A DNA stretch of 64,000 nt from Bacteroides sp. CAG:770 (GTDB taxonomy: Bacteria; Bacteroidota; Bacteroidia; Bacteroidales; UBA932): positions 13,707-77,706 of the forward strand of contig FR890644.1 of NCBI GenBank assembly GCA_000435075.1. The letters are read 5' to 3'. Shown in pieces: positions 8,235-18,600 of this stretch. Position 1 is the first letter of the stretch. Each line of letters opens with the position of its first letter. The position numbers and the translations under genes are program-made. Below the pieces are notes generated by a model, which did no database searches, had not been told where the DNA came from, and worked only from the letters and a program-made list of their open reading frames with translations.

Positions 8235-8690
8235 TCAGTCTCTTGCGCTCCGTTGGACGATTGTGATGTCAGCTGCGAGACCATCAAATCCGGCAGAGAA
8301 TATCCGATACGAGCATTGACGACTCTTATACGGATTGTACCGATGCCTTATGCGAAGTGTCTGTTTATATCTGACATGCTTTCCATCAACGTTCTCGTAA
8401 ACATCTTTTTCTTCTGGAGGAACCGAAAAAGACTTCTCCAAGGTTATATTCTCATTTTCCTCGAGACACTGGAAGCGGGTCAGACCGTAAGAGACCACTT
8501 CCAAATCCGTAACACCTTCTTCAGCAGGAACGAATATCTTCAAGTTTTGCATATCCACTAGACTGCCGTTAGAATAAAGATATATATCCTCAAATGAATA
8601 CCCACCTACGGGATGCCTTTCTTCAGTAGATTTTGAGCATCCATTTAATAACGCAACGGATAACGTTGCAATCAAAAACAACCGATTCAT
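8235..8690 (-). CDS. Small lipoprotein of unknown function
   Basis: A 151-residue protein with a short type II signal peptide, MNRLFLIATLSVALLNGCSK, lipidated probably at Cys18. The mature part is mostly beta-prone (YSFEDIYLYSNG, LRIRHRYNPYKS) and ends in SAGFDGLAADITIVQRSARD. I recognise no family. Its ATG overlaps the stop of the EEP gene upstream by four bases (8687-8690), so it is translationally coupled and is the last gene of the operon ended at 8183-8216. Its position suggests an accessory surface or periplasmic component of the SusCD-linked system; this is inference. Confidence 0.8.
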   Translation of the reverse strand: MNRLFLIATLSVALLNGCSKSTEERHPVGGYSFEDIYLYSNGSLVDMQNLKIFVPAEEGVTDLEVVSYGLTRFQCLEENENITLEKSFSVPPEEKDVYENVDGKHVRYKQTLRIRHRYNPYKSRQCSYRIFSAGFDGLAADITIVQRSARD

Positions 8691-9658
8691 AAATATCTCA
8701 CATCTATAAGATTCGGATAATGATCCGTGAGCTTGACCAGGTAGTCTTCCATGATGCAGTCGAACACCTTCACCTCGACAGTCTTGGACGGGTCATATAT
8801 GAGGCAATGATCTATCGCTCCGGTTTCACGGTCCGCGCCCTTCCTATGGCTTACGGTAGAGTAGCCTTCGCCAGGACTGCATACATGATGGCCATTATGG
8901 GTATCGCCATAGGTCGTTGCAGCCTTGTAGCAAGGCACATATCCGCCCTGAAGCATCTGCTGGATAGGAACTGTCCCTTCCTCGCAGTTCATGTCACCCA
9001 CGACGAACACCGGAATGTCTCCGAACTTGGCCCTCATGATATCCGTCTCCGCCATGACCAGACGAAGTTGTGAAGCCCTCGCCATCGTGCTGCCAGGCTT
9101 TGCCTTGTCGCTCTTCCACCAGAGGTGTGTGCCGATAAGGCCGAACACCTTGCCGTCGGACTTGCGGCGGAACACAGCCGAGGTGAATGACTTGGAGCCG
9201 TGGTTGCACCATTGTTCCGGAGTGTACTTGTTATAGAAAACATACAGGGGCTCCATCGTCTTCTCATTATAGAAGATAGGAGTATTGTTCCAGTCCTCCT
9301 TGGACTCCCAGGCGATGACGTATCCGCTTTTCTGAACCAGAGGATAGAACTCCTTGTGCATATGAGAGGAATACTCCTGAAACGCGAATACATCTGGCAT
9401 ATAGTCCTTCACCAGACGGGCGAACTGAGGTGCCCTCTTGAAATCACGAGGATCCTCGCCAATTTCCTTCCATCTCGGAGGAATAGTGTCCTTGCTGTAG
9501 TCCCAGATATTGTCATCGAGAATACGGAGGTCAGCGCCCTCGGCGATCTTGTACTTAGCCTTGAACGCCGGACTTTTCTGCGCCGACGCGGCTGACCCGC
9601 AGAGCATAAGTCCGAGGGTCAATGCCGGTACGGCGATCATCTTAAAGAATCTTTTCAT
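8687..9658 (-). CDS. Secreted endonuclease/exonuclease/phosphatase (EEP) family enzyme
   Basis: About 323 residues from MKRFFKMIAVPALTLGLMLC, a type I signal peptide cut near ASAQ. I chose this ATG over one eight codons upstream because the signal peptide begins here. Catalytic EEP motifs are present: DDNIWD (Asn/Asp near the N-terminus), FAFQEYSS (metal-binding Glu), GTHLWW (His), FVVGDMNCEE (Asp/Asn), GAIDHCLIY and the terminal TDHYPNL (Asp-His pair). Family members cleave phosphodiesters or phosphomonoesters in nucleic acids, inositol phosphates or sphingomyelin; the substrate cannot be read here. It lies in the same operon as a phosphodiester glycosidase and SusCD, suggesting removal of phosphate from an imported substrate. 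Confidence 0.9.
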   Translation of the reverse strand: MKRFFKMIAVPALTLGLMLCGSAASAQKSPAFKAKYKIAEGADLRILDDNIWDYSKDTIPPRWKEIGEDPRDFKRAPQFARLVKDYMPDVFAFQEYSSHMHKEFYPLVQKSGYVIAWESKEDWNNTPIFYNEKTMEPLYVFYNKYTPEQWCNHGSKSFTSAVFRRKSDGKVFGLIGTHLWWKSDKAKPGSTMARASQLRLVMAETDIMRAKFGDIPVFVVGDMNCEEGTVPIQQMLQGGYVPCYKAATTYGDTHNGHHVCSPGEGYSTVSHRKGADRETGAIDHCLIYDPSKTVEVKVFDCIMEDYLVKLTDHYPNLIDVRYL

Positions 9659-9738
9659 ATCAAACTGTTTAGAAGTTATCATTTATTACACATGTCGGCA
9701 ACTATTGGATAACCCCTTAAAATATTCTTGACATATTA

Positions 9739-11331
9739 CTATTTCGCAGGCTCGAACTTGATATCTGTTACCTTAGCCAAGTTGGCCGATGTAATCTTTC
9801 CGATGAACTTCATATATGTCCCTTCGTTAAGATCCTGCATCTCGTGGTTTCCGTCCTCCTTATAGTAGCCGATCTTTCCGCTCACCGTAAAGCCTGACAC
9901 TGAAGAGAACTTGGAGAAGTTCGCTGCAATCAGTCCGATTGTAGAAGTATTGCCGCCGATGACAGTACCGTTATTTCGGCCACCCTTTATCACGACGTGA
10001 GATTCGTTGAGCAGTGCGGCAATGGCTCCTGTCGTAGTCTTAGCGGTTGTAGTGGTGAGGTTTCCGTTGTTGATACAGTCCTCAATGCGACCATTGCTTC
10101 CTATCACGGACACGATATTTCCGATACGACCATTGTCAAACGTATTCACTTGGTCAGCATTGTTTACACAGCCCTTTATGGTCGTTCCGGCATGAGCCGT
10201 AGCCACGATTCCGCTGCAGCGACCGAGAGACGCGGTAATCTTACCGTTGTTCTCGCAGCCTTCGATAACCGTTGCCGGTTCGGCAGGGCTCGTGGAGAAT
10301 CCTGTGATACCGCCATAGACAACAGCCGTAGCTCCGTTGGTGACGTTTCCTTCACCGCTCACGGCATTCACATTGCCGGTCATAATGCAGTCCTTTATCA
10401 GGGAATTGGCATCACCTGTTCCGTAGGAGAAACCGATGAGACCGCCTGTGGCGAACCTGTCAGAAGTAATCGTTCCCTTGAACTCGACATCAGCATTGAC
10501 CTTCACATTCTCGACAGTGGTGCTGATCATCGCGCCAGCGAGCATTCCGGCAGAGCCTGCGCCTGTAGCCGAGATGGACATCTTGCCATTGATGGTCAGG
10601 TTCTTGACAGTAGCGCCCTCCAGCATTCCGAAAAAGCCGACTGCAGCATCCTTCGCGACTGCAGCGTTGAGATTGAAGTTGGAGATGGTATGCCCGCCGC
10701 CGTTGAACTTGCCCTTGAATGCAGAACCTGTATAAGTAAGGCTATTGTTGCCGTAAGTGACCTTCTCCGGCATTCCTATAGGCTCCCATTCCGTGAAGTC
10801 GGAAAGGTCAATGTCAGTGAGAAGTTCAACTTCGCCATCTGCATTGTACCATCTGGAGAGGCTCCTGCCGTTGTTCACAGCAGCGACGAAGTCCTTGAAC
10901 TCATCCATATCCGTGATGCCGCCGATGCTTGCGTCAGGATCGACCGGAGCAGTATACCCGAGTTGGTTCACGGTGATGATGACGGATGTCATGCCACCGG
11001 AAATCTTGATTTCTCCGCTTCTGGCAGCCATGTCCGTGTTCTCGTTCCTGAAGTTGGATGCGATGGTGAACGTGATGATGGACTTCTCACCATAGCCTGT
11101 GGTAGCATCAGGTGTAATCCAGTCCGGAGTCTGAACCATCCAGTAAGGGGCTGTCGTGGTGAGCACCACGGCTTCCTGCCCAGGATTCTGCGCCGCTACA
11201 TCCACGATGGCATCTCTGTCCACCTTCATCTCGCAGACGCTGAAATCGTAATCTGTGCCGTTGCAGGCGCCAAGGATGGCATCGCCAAGCAGCATCGAAG
11301 CTATTATTCTGATATATCTTTTCATTATCAT
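9739..11331 (-). CDS. Lipoprotein with BACON-like domain and GLUG-type beta-helix repeats
   Basis: A 530-residue protein. The signal peptide ends in ILGAC (lipidation Cys22); ATG at 11325 (MKRYIRII) is an alternative start. Residues about 30-125 look like a BACON/Ig module (APYWMVQTPDWITPD, SVIITVNQLG). Then comes ITDMDEFKDFVAAVNNG, the usual lead-in to a repeat region, and WEPIGMPEKV/FKGKFNGGGHTISNFNL, typical of GLUG-like right-handed helices with many short turns (GMLEGATVKNLTING, GGLIGFSYGTG). The last 40 residues add a strand-rich tail. Such proteins commonly bind glycans at the cell surface next to SusCD. It shares this architecture with the next gene upstream, suggesting duplication of the N-terminal half. 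Confidence 0.85.
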   Translation of the reverse strand: MIMKRYIRIIASMLLGDAILGACNGTDYDFSVCEMKVDRDAIVDVAAQNPGQEAVVLTTTAPYWMVQTPDWITPDATTGYGEKSIITFTIASNFRNENTDMAARSGEIKISGGMTSVIITVNQLGYTAPVDPDASIGGITDMDEFKDFVAAVNNGRSLSRWYNADGEVELLTDIDLSDFTEWEPIGMPEKVTYGNNSLTYTGSAFKGKFNGGGHTISNFNLNAAVAKDAAVGFFGMLEGATVKNLTINGKMSISATGAGSAGMLAGAMISTTVENVKVNADVEFKGTITSDRFATGGLIGFSYGTGDANSLIKDCIMTGNVNAVSGEGNVTNGATAVVYGGITGFSTSPAEPATVIEGCENNGKITASLGRCSGIVATAHAGTTIKGCVNNADQVNTFDNGRIGNIVSVIGSNGRIEDCINNGNLTTTTAKTTTGAIAALLNESHVVIKGGRNNGTVIGGNTSTIGLIAANFSKFSSVSGFTVSGKIGYYKEDGNHEMQDLNEGTYMKFIGKITSANLAKVTDIKFEPAK

Positions 11332-11346
11332 TGTTGTTTATTGGTT

Positions 11347-13809
11347 TTATTTCCCGGTTATGAGGAGGTAGTTCAGGCAGCTGCGCTCCCCTTTCGAGTC
11401 GGAGACGCTGTTCACTATTTTGCCGGAGCCGTTGTCATAGAGCCACATGCAGGACGAGCCGCCACCGTCGAAGCGGGTGCAGGTCCATCCGCCGAGTTTC
11501 TTCGCTATCCGGTAAACCTCGTAGCCCTTCACCCCAGTAGAATACCAGTCCTGTCGGCCATCCACGACCACCAGCCAGACCTTCCTGCAATCCTTGTCAA
11601 GCACTGCAAAGGTCATAGGGTCGAACTTGGAATGGACACTCGCCGCCGCACCAGGGGTCTGGCTGTAATCCTCTCCATTCTTCATCAGATAATACGCCGA
11701 AGAATTCTGGGTGAGAATCGGCTTGGTGACTGGACTTGCGTCATTATCATCGGTCTTAATCCCGATGTCGCATCTGAGCCTGATTCTGTCCCCGACCTTC
11801 ACCGCAGCCGCAAGAGATGCAGCCTCAGAACCGGAGAGGGCTATCGCCACCTCTTTCCTGTCGGAAAGATAAGGAGTCTGTGTCAATGCAGTTGTCCTCC
11901 CGTCATAAATGGCGGTTATGTCGGCATCCGCATACCCGCAGTTCACTTTCATCGGCTCCGACACATACTTTGCTACGACATACAACGCATTGGCCGCCAG
12001 TCCGTTCACCAGGGATTTCTTTTCCGGATGAGGATACTGGACATACCTGCTCGTATAGACATTGACAGGATAAGCCTTTGAGACGTGGCGCAGAGTCGTG
12101 TCATTGACAGTATAGTAGTCATACTCTTTGCCCCCGGCACTGATCTTTCCCGAGAAAGTCTTCTTGCCGCAGGACATTGTCCTGTCATTGAACACCGTGA
12201 AGCCCCATCCGTGGACATGGTACTGGTCCTTGAACACCTTAGGGTTGTTTATATAGACAGGCTCGCCGTCCTCTATGTGAAATCCTCTGGAGATACCGTC
12301 ATTCGAGTCGAAGAAACCTGTATTGATACCGGCAATTACATTCATCCCCTCCTTGCGCTTACGGGCGCAGAGCTCGGATAGTGTCTCGCGGATGTTCTTT
12401 CCGTTGTTCCCGTTCTTGTTTCCGTTCGGATTCGGGACAATGTCTTCTGCATACGATGTCGTGATATCTACGCCAGCATCGTTCAGGTCAATCTCCAGCA
12501 CGTGGATGTGTCTAGGGATGTTCGTGCAGGAATAGTGATGATACTTCACTCCGGAACGGATATCGGCAGAGCCGACCTCCTCCCAGTCATAGTATGCGTC
12601 CAGAGTCCAGTCCACAGTGTTTTCCAGCACGTCAAGATTATGCTCCGGATAGACGACAGCGTTCACGAACATCGCAGGAGCAGACTTATGCGGATCGGAC
12701 TTATGCTCCGCATACTCGCCCACATAGCCATATCCACAGTTCGATTTGAAGCCATCCCTTTCCTTATTATATGAACAGCCCCACGCAGGCCCGCACTTTC
12801 CGTCGGACGACTTTTTGCCGAGGACAGCGCCGCTGCTGGTGCAGTTCGTCACCAAACCCTCATTATGACCGGCAATGCCTCCTACGTTGCAGGACGCGGA
12901 AGTCAGGATATCGCCCTGGTTTTCGCAACCGTCACGTTTGAGTTCCCCGCCCATAGTGGAACCGGAGTCCATGAAACCGCAGATGCCGCCTATGGCGATG
13001 CCCGCTCCTTCGGAAGTGTTCTCCACCATAGTGACACCCGCCTTATTCACGAGCATTGACATGGTGCAGCCATCTGAACGGCCCACGAAAGCACCAGCAT
13101 TGACCTTGGATGCCGAGCCTTTCAGCACCATCCCGTCGCCTTCGAGGACAATGTCCCTGACGGATGCGTTCTTCGCATATCCGATGAGCCCGGCATACGG
13201 TGTCTTCGCAAGGTCAATGAACCAGCTGATTCCGGTGATGCGGTGTCCGCCTCCGTCAATGCTGTATGTCAGAGGGTGTTCCGCTGTCCCGACAGGCGTC
13301 CATTCCCGTATGGATGAGGCGTCGATGTCGGAAATGATTTTGACAATGCCGTTAGACATATACCGGTTCACCGAAGCACCTTCGTTCACTGCCGTGGCAA
13401 ATGCCAGAAGGTCCTCTACAGAGGAAATTCCTCGTTTGCCCGTATCGCCGTCGCTCCCTGCCTGTGTCAATGCTACCGTAGCATTGTCGCCTGACAGGTT
13501 GCTGACGGAAATCTTCGCCGAGCGTGCTTCCTTGGAGGTATTCTCCTCTACGGATATCCTCACCTCTTCGGACGTCTGCGAGCCCTTTCCTGATGCCGTG
13601 AGCACTTTCGCCCACGATGCGTCGGAGCGTACCAGCCAGCTGCCGGAGGAAACGACATTGACAGAGACCTGTCCGCCCAGGGCGTCGATCTCGAGAGTCA
13701 GAGGAGTCACCTCGAAGGATTTCTCCTCCGGGGTGTTCTCCTTCCCGCAAGATGCCGCCATCAGCACGAAGGTCAATGTCAATGCAGATATGATGTTTCT
13801 AATCTTCAT
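11347..13809 (-). CDS. BACON/GLUG lipoprotein with C-terminal phosphodiester glycosidase (NAGPA-like) domain
   Basis: An 820-residue lipoprotein (MKIRNIISALTLTFVLMAASC, Cys21). Residues 30-120 form a BACON-type domain (SGSWLVRSDASWAKV, VALTQAG). Residues about 130-340 carry GLUG-like repeats (REWTPVGTAEHPLTYSIDGG). Residues about 430-820 match the phosphodiester glycosidase fold: HIHVLEIDLNDAGVD, VIAGINTGFFDSNDG, VDGRQDWYSTGVKGYEV and the signature RFDGGGSSCMWLYD near the end. In mammals this family removes GlcNAc from GlcNAc-1-phospho-6-mannose; bacterial members act on phosphate-linked sugars or cell-wall polymers. It sits directly after susD (2 bp gap), so a secreted or surface enzyme acting on a phosphodiester-linked glycan is likely. 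Confidence 0.9.
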   Translation of the reverse strand: MKIRNIISALTLTFVLMAASCGKENTPEEKSFEVTPLTLEIDALGGQVSVNVVSSGSWLVRSDASWAKVLTASGKGSQTSEEVRISVEENTSKEARSAKISVSNLSGDNATVALTQAGSDGDTGKRGISSVEDLLAFATAVNEGASVNRYMSNGIVKIISDIDASSIREWTPVGTAEHPLTYSIDGGGHRITGISWFIDLAKTPYAGLIGYAKNASVRDIVLEGDGMVLKGSASKVNAGAFVGRSDGCTMSMLVNKAGVTMVENTSEGAGIAIGGICGFMDSGSTMGGELKRDGCENQGDILTSASCNVGGIAGHNEGLVTNCTSSGAVLGKKSSDGKCGPAWGCSYNKERDGFKSNCGYGYVGEYAEHKSDPHKSAPAMFVNAVVYPEHNLDVLENTVDWTLDAYYDWEEVGSADIRSGVKYHHYSCTNIPRHIHVLEIDLNDAGVDITTSYAEDIVPNPNGNKNGNNGKNIRETLSELCARKRKEGMNVIAGINTGFFDSNDGISRGFHIEDGEPVYINNPKVFKDQYHVHGWGFTVFNDRTMSCGKKTFSGKISAGGKEYDYYTVNDTTLRHVSKAYPVNVYTSRYVQYPHPEKKSLVNGLAANALYVVAKYVSEPMKVNCGYADADITAIYDGRTTALTQTPYLSDRKEVAIALSGSEAASLAAAVKVGDRIRLRCDIGIKTDDNDASPVTKPILTQNSSAYYLMKNGEDYSQTPGAAASVHSKFDPMTFAVLDKDCRKVWLVVVDGRQDWYSTGVKGYEVYRIAKKLGGWTCTRFDGGGSSCMWLYDNGSGKIVNSVSDSKGERSCLNYLLITGK

Positions 13810-13810
13810 A

Positions 13811-15646
13811 TTACTTTCCGTAACTGTCCTTCCAACCAGGGTTCTGCGTCAATGCTCCTCCCGTCAAGGTGCGCTGATCCACAGGAATCGGCCAGAGATA
13901 GTCCTTGGCATCATCCCAGACATAATCCTCTGCTGCATGATATGTCAGATAGCCGTGGTCGCCTTCAGAGAGTGTCCAGCCACCGCCTATCACAATCTGG
14001 TTCGTGGCAGGGACAGTGGTTTTATCATCTGATGAAAGTGCCTTCGCATAGAATCCGGCATCGAGTTTTCCGTCATTGTCCAGGTCATACTCACCGAGCG
14101 CAGGGACATAAATGCCCTGGAAGCCCTTGTTGGTGGAAGGAACTAGCCACTTTCCCTCATCCCAGCGGAGAAGATCCCACTGACGGAAGCCTTCGCAGAA
14201 GAGTTCCACGGTACGCTCGCGGCGGATTTCGAGGATTGCAGCAAGCTGCTCACCCTTGGCGTTAGGATAGTACTCCTTCATGAGAACGTCAGCCTCCGTA
14301 GGCACTGCCGTAAGCCCTGGCATTCCCACACGGGCACGGATTACATTGATGGTCTTTGCGAGGTCGTCTGCCGTAAGAGTTCCGAGTTCCGCCTTCGCCT
14401 CAGCATAATTCAGGAGGACTTCAGCGTAACGGAGGATAGGATAGTCCGTAGTAGATGTCGTGGCGTTCTCGTGATCTGTACTGCTGATGAACTTGATGAC
14501 ACGATAGCCGCTGAGGTTGCGGTCAAAGGTCATCATCTCGTGATTTTTTTCCTGATAAGCCACATAAGACGGACCGTGAAGAGTCTGCTCCATACGTGGG
14601 TCGCGGTTCTTGAACGCATCTCTGTAAGAAAGCGTCTGCCAGCCTGCCCTGTTCTGGATAGGCGTGCCGTCCGCCTGGAGATAATGGTTCACGAAACGTG
14701 CCGTGGCGCTGTGGCGTCCGTTCTTCATATTGAACTGAATGCCGTGGCGAATCAGAAGAGCCACGCTGTAGCGTCTGGAGAGGATAGTCTCGCTGTCTTC
14801 CGCATCCTCCAGGATGAAGTATTCGCGATATGAAGCCCTCGTCGCCTTGGAAGCAAGACCGAGAGTATTCCCAGTATAGAGGCTGTGCTTGCCCATGACC
14901 TTGGAAGCCGCCTCGGCCGCCTGCTCAAGGAACCATTTGGAAGATACCGTGATACCGTCGAAAGTCTGCTCATCCTGAGGGACATATCCGGTGCCTGAAT
15001 GGTACTTGCGGAACGTTCCTTCGAAAAGGGCAGCGCGTGACTTGAGAGCCATTGCGGCATCTTTGGTCACCTTATATACGCTATAGGCCTCCCACTTGTC
15101 AGGAAGGAGTTCATAAGCCTTGTCCAAGTCCTGGCATATCTTCAGCATCACATATCCGCGAGGGTCACGCGGCTTGTTCAGCATAGCCTCGTCAGAGGAG
15201 CCGATGACCTTGTCATAGTAAGGGATGTCGCCGTACTGGCGGACTTTGTTGAAATAGAACATCGCGCGGAAGAAGTAAGCAACGCCATCATATTCAGCCT
15301 TGATGGCCGGATCAGCGCACTTGTTGTTCTCAAGGAAATAGTTTATGCGCCTGAGAGGCTGCCATGTGCCTACACCCCATGAGGCAGATGACGGAGAGCG
15401 GGTTCCTTTCTCGATGGCATTCAGGGAAGACGTATAATGGTCGTCAGCTACCTGTGCGGTAAGGTTATCGGCCTCCGGAAGGATTTCCGCATAGAAGTTG
15501 TTTGTCCACATCTCAAGTTCCGCCTCGGTCGTGAAGAACGTGTCCGGAGAAAGGTCTGTCTCAGGAACCTTGGTAAGGAAATCCTCGCAGGATGCCGAAA
15601 GGAGCACCGCTACGGACAATGATATTATGCTAAGTATTTTTTTCAT
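13811..15646 (-). CDS. SusD/RagB family outer-membrane lipoprotein
   Basis: A 611-residue lipoprotein (MKKILSIISLSVAVLLSASC, Cys20). SusD-type features are EDFLTKVPETDLSPDTFFTT at the N-terminus, the TPR-like helices with AYFFRAMFYFNKVRQYGDIPYYD, YPILRYAEVLLNYAEAKAELG and the late RRERTVELFCEGFRQWDLLRW motif. It caps the SusC transporter and captures ligand at the surface. It follows susC by 14 bp. The CATTGAC heptamer is absent from 13855 through the susC gene until 18726, an unusually long gap. Confidence 0.96.
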   Translation of the reverse strand: MKKILSIISLSVAVLLSASCEDFLTKVPETDLSPDTFFTTEAELEMWTNNFYAEILPEADNLTAQVADDHYTSSLNAIEKGTRSPSSASWGVGTWQPLRRINYFLENNKCADPAIKAEYDGVAYFFRAMFYFNKVRQYGDIPYYDKVIGSSDEAMLNKPRDPRGYVMLKICQDLDKAYELLPDKWEAYSVYKVTKDAAMALKSRAALFEGTFRKYHSGTGYVPQDEQTFDGITVSSKWFLEQAAEAASKVMGKHSLYTGNTLGLASKATRASYREYFILEDAEDSETILSRRYSVALLIRHGIQFNMKNGRHSATARFVNHYLQADGTPIQNRAGWQTLSYRDAFKNRDPRMEQTLHGPSYVAYQEKNHEMMTFDRNLSGYRVIKFISSTDHENATTSTTDYPILRYAEVLLNYAEAKAELGTLTADDLAKTINVIRARVGMPGLTAVPTEADVLMKEYYPNAKGEQLAAILEIRRERTVELFCEGFRQWDLLRWDEGKWLVPSTNKGFQGIYVPALGEYDLDNDGKLDAGFYAKALSSDDKTTVPATNQIVIGGGWTLSEGDHGYLTYHAAEDYVWDDAKDYLWPIPVDQRTLTGGALTQNPGWKDSYGK

Positions 15647-15660
15647 TGTTTCTCAATGTT

Positions 15661-18600
15661 TTAGAACGTGATATCAACACCAACGGAAAATGTCCTTGAG
15701 TATGGATACATACTGTCGTTCGTGGCAGTGGTCGTAGCCACCTCAGGGTCTATGGTCTTGCATGCCTTCCTGAGCGGAGATATGTAGAACAGGTTCTCGC
15801 CCGAGAAGTATATTCTCGCTCTCTCAAGTGCCTTGGATTTAATCGGAAGCGTATATCCTACCGTGAGGTTCTTCAGCCTGATGTACCTTGCATTCTGGAG
15901 GAAATAGTCAGTCGCCACGTAGTTCTTGCCTTTTACAAGATTGCCTCGCTTGCGCGGGAAGATGGCGTGGCTGTTGTCAGCCCCTTCCTCGGATGACCAG
16001 CAGAGGCTGTCGAAGTCCTTGGAGATAAAACTTGGACGCTCGAAGGCATAAGGGCCGTAGAAATACAGACAGTTTTGTGACGGCAGCCAGTCGAGCTTGC
16101 CGACACCCTGGAAGAAGACACTGAGATCGATTCCGTTCCAGCTGAAGTCTCCCTTGACAGAATAGTTGTAGCGGGGGAGCTTGTTTCCGATCACCCTGCG
16201 GTCGCCCGGCTTGTCAAGAGTGGACGAGCCGGCGTCGATCTTGCCGTCACCGTTCAGGTCCTTATAGCGGATATCTCCTGCCATCAGGTGGTTATACGGA
16301 GCCTTGCATCCAAACAATGTCTTGTGTACCGTACCTTTGGAATCGATGGCAGCCTCATAAGCGGCAGCCTCTTCGTCAGTGGCGAACAGACCATCCGACA
16401 CATAGCCCCAGATATCACCGAGCCTCTTTCCCACATAGTGGTCGCTCAACTTCTTCTCAGGATTGTCGAACTTGGTGATATGTGTCTGATAGTCACCGAG
16501 TGTAGCTGTCACGCCATAAGAGAACGGCTTGCCAGCCATGTTGAAGGAGTCTCTCCATCCGAGAGAAATCTCATATCCCTTCGTGCGGAGGTTTGCGGCA
16601 TTCTCCTTAGGCGCCGCCTCGCCATATACGGCAGGGACGGTCTTGCCCTTGGTAAGCATATTCTTGGTGTCTCTGATATAAAGGTCAGTCGAGAAGTTCA
16701 GCCTGCCCTGAAGAAAGCCGAGATCTATACCGAGGTTTTCGGACACGACTGTCTCCCATGTAAGGCTGCTGGATACCGGAGCTGATGCCGTAGCCATACC
16801 TGCCTTATTCTTTCCGTCGAACGTATATGACACCTTGGAATCTGATGCCATACCGGTGCCGATGGTGTCCCAGTAATAGTAGTTGCTTACCTGCTGGTTT
16901 CCGAGGGTACCATAGGAAACACGTACCTTGGCATTGTTCACGGCATTCTTCAGGTTCTTCCAGAACGGTTCCTCAGAGATACGCCATCCCGCTGACGCTG
17001 ACGGAAAGAAGCCCCATCTGTGATTTGCAGGGAATCTTGAAGATCCGTCGAAACGGCCTGACACTTCCAGGAGATAGCGTCCTTTCCAGTCATAGTTCAC
17101 ACGGCCGAAGAAGCCCAGAGTCCTGTATGAAGAGATCGTCTCCCTGTCCCTGTCGATAGTTCCATTCGCCATGTTGATATATGACAATGAAGGAGAAAGA
17201 GAGCCTTTCTGCCTGTTCATCAATGAACTGCTGCGATAGTCGTCGAAGTTTCCTCCGACAGTGGCAGAGAGATTGTGAGCATCGGCAAAAGTATGATTGT
17301 ACTTGAAGTAAGCATTGATGATATGGCCATCCTGATAGTAGCGGTTCTCCTGATAGAAGTCGAACACTGAACCATTCGTGAACTGCCCCTGCGGAACGCT
17401 GTCGTCAGCACCCTTGTACATACGCTTGTTGGCATTGTCATAGCAGTTCGCTGAAGGGAGGCTACGGTATGCCTTGAGCTGGTCGCGGCGACGGTAGGTA
17501 TAGTCAACGATGAACTGGAGCCCCTTGGCGATATTCGCCGTAAAGCGGTTCGTAAGTGTCAGATAATTGTTCACTATCTGGTTATGGTTCCTGCCGTCCA
17601 TGAAGGTTCCGCCTCGTCCGGAGAACAGAGGCGATGTGGCATCCGCCATATATCCGGACTGTATATTGATGGTTCCGTCAGGGTTGTACGGAGTGATGTT
17701 CGGGCCGACGTTTCTCATGATATCATAGAGAATACCGTTGGAAGCCAGACCGTCGGAACCGTCGATTTCCCAGAATCCGCCGTAAGAATAGTCCGTGCGC
17801 TCGAAGCTGATGTTGTTCGAGTAGTTAAGCCACTTGGTCATTTTCACATCGATCTTGGAACGGAAAGAGTAACCGTTATAATTATCCTTCACGCTGTTCC
17901 CGAAGAGACCTCTACGGTAGAGATAGCGTCCTGATGCATAGTATGTTATCTTGTCATTGCCACCGCGGACAGTGATGTTATGCTCCGTTTCAGGGCGTGT
18001 CTTGTTCAGCAGGTAGTTGTACCAGTCGAAGTTTCCGAGATAGAGATATGTGTATGTTCCGGTCTCGTCAGGAACCACCCACGGACGCGCAGGGTTCTCA
18101 GTCTTGTCGTAGCGGCGATCCTTCAGCATCTGCAGTTGAGCGTCGGTATAAGTCCATGCGTCATAGCCCTTGGTGTAGTTATAGAACTCATTGGTCAGAG
18201 TGACATAATCATAACCTGATGTGATATAGTCCGTGGAAGTGGTATTGTCGGAAATACTGAAACGCCCGTTGTAGGTAATCTTCGCCTTTCCGTCAGCGCC
18301 GCTCTTGGTAGTAATCAGGATCACGCCGGCAGAAGCCTTCGCACCATAGATGGCACAGGAGGATGCGTCCTTGAGAACTGATATGTTCTCGATGTCGTTA
18401 GGGTTCACCTGCGCGAGGCTACCCTCAATACCGTCGATGAGAACGAGCGGTGAACCTGAGTTCAATGACACCGCACCACGGATGGACATCTTGTAATGAT
18501 TTCCAGCAATGGAACCGTTTCCTGTGGTAAGAGTGAGGGAAGGGTCTGCTCCCTGGAGAGCCATGGCAGTGTTGGTGACAGGGCGGGCATTGAGATCCTT

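Noticed and set aside
7922..8266. A 114-codon plus-strand frame with a repeated ICAN/KPICAEN peptide
   Set aside because: The repetition is explained by the 51-bp DNA repeat; the frame runs over the terminator and into the opposite gene and has no convincing start context.
9997..12081. A 694-codon plus-strand open frame antisense to two lipoprotein genes
   Set aside because: It lies opposite well-supported BACON/GLUG and NAGPA coding sequence, crosses the gene boundary, and its translation is Arg/His/Cys-rich with no recognisable domain; it is a codon-bias shadow.
12875..14032. A 385-codon plus-strand open frame opposite the NAGPA/susD junction
   Set aside because: It runs across two real genes on the other strand and lacks any domain or signal peptide.
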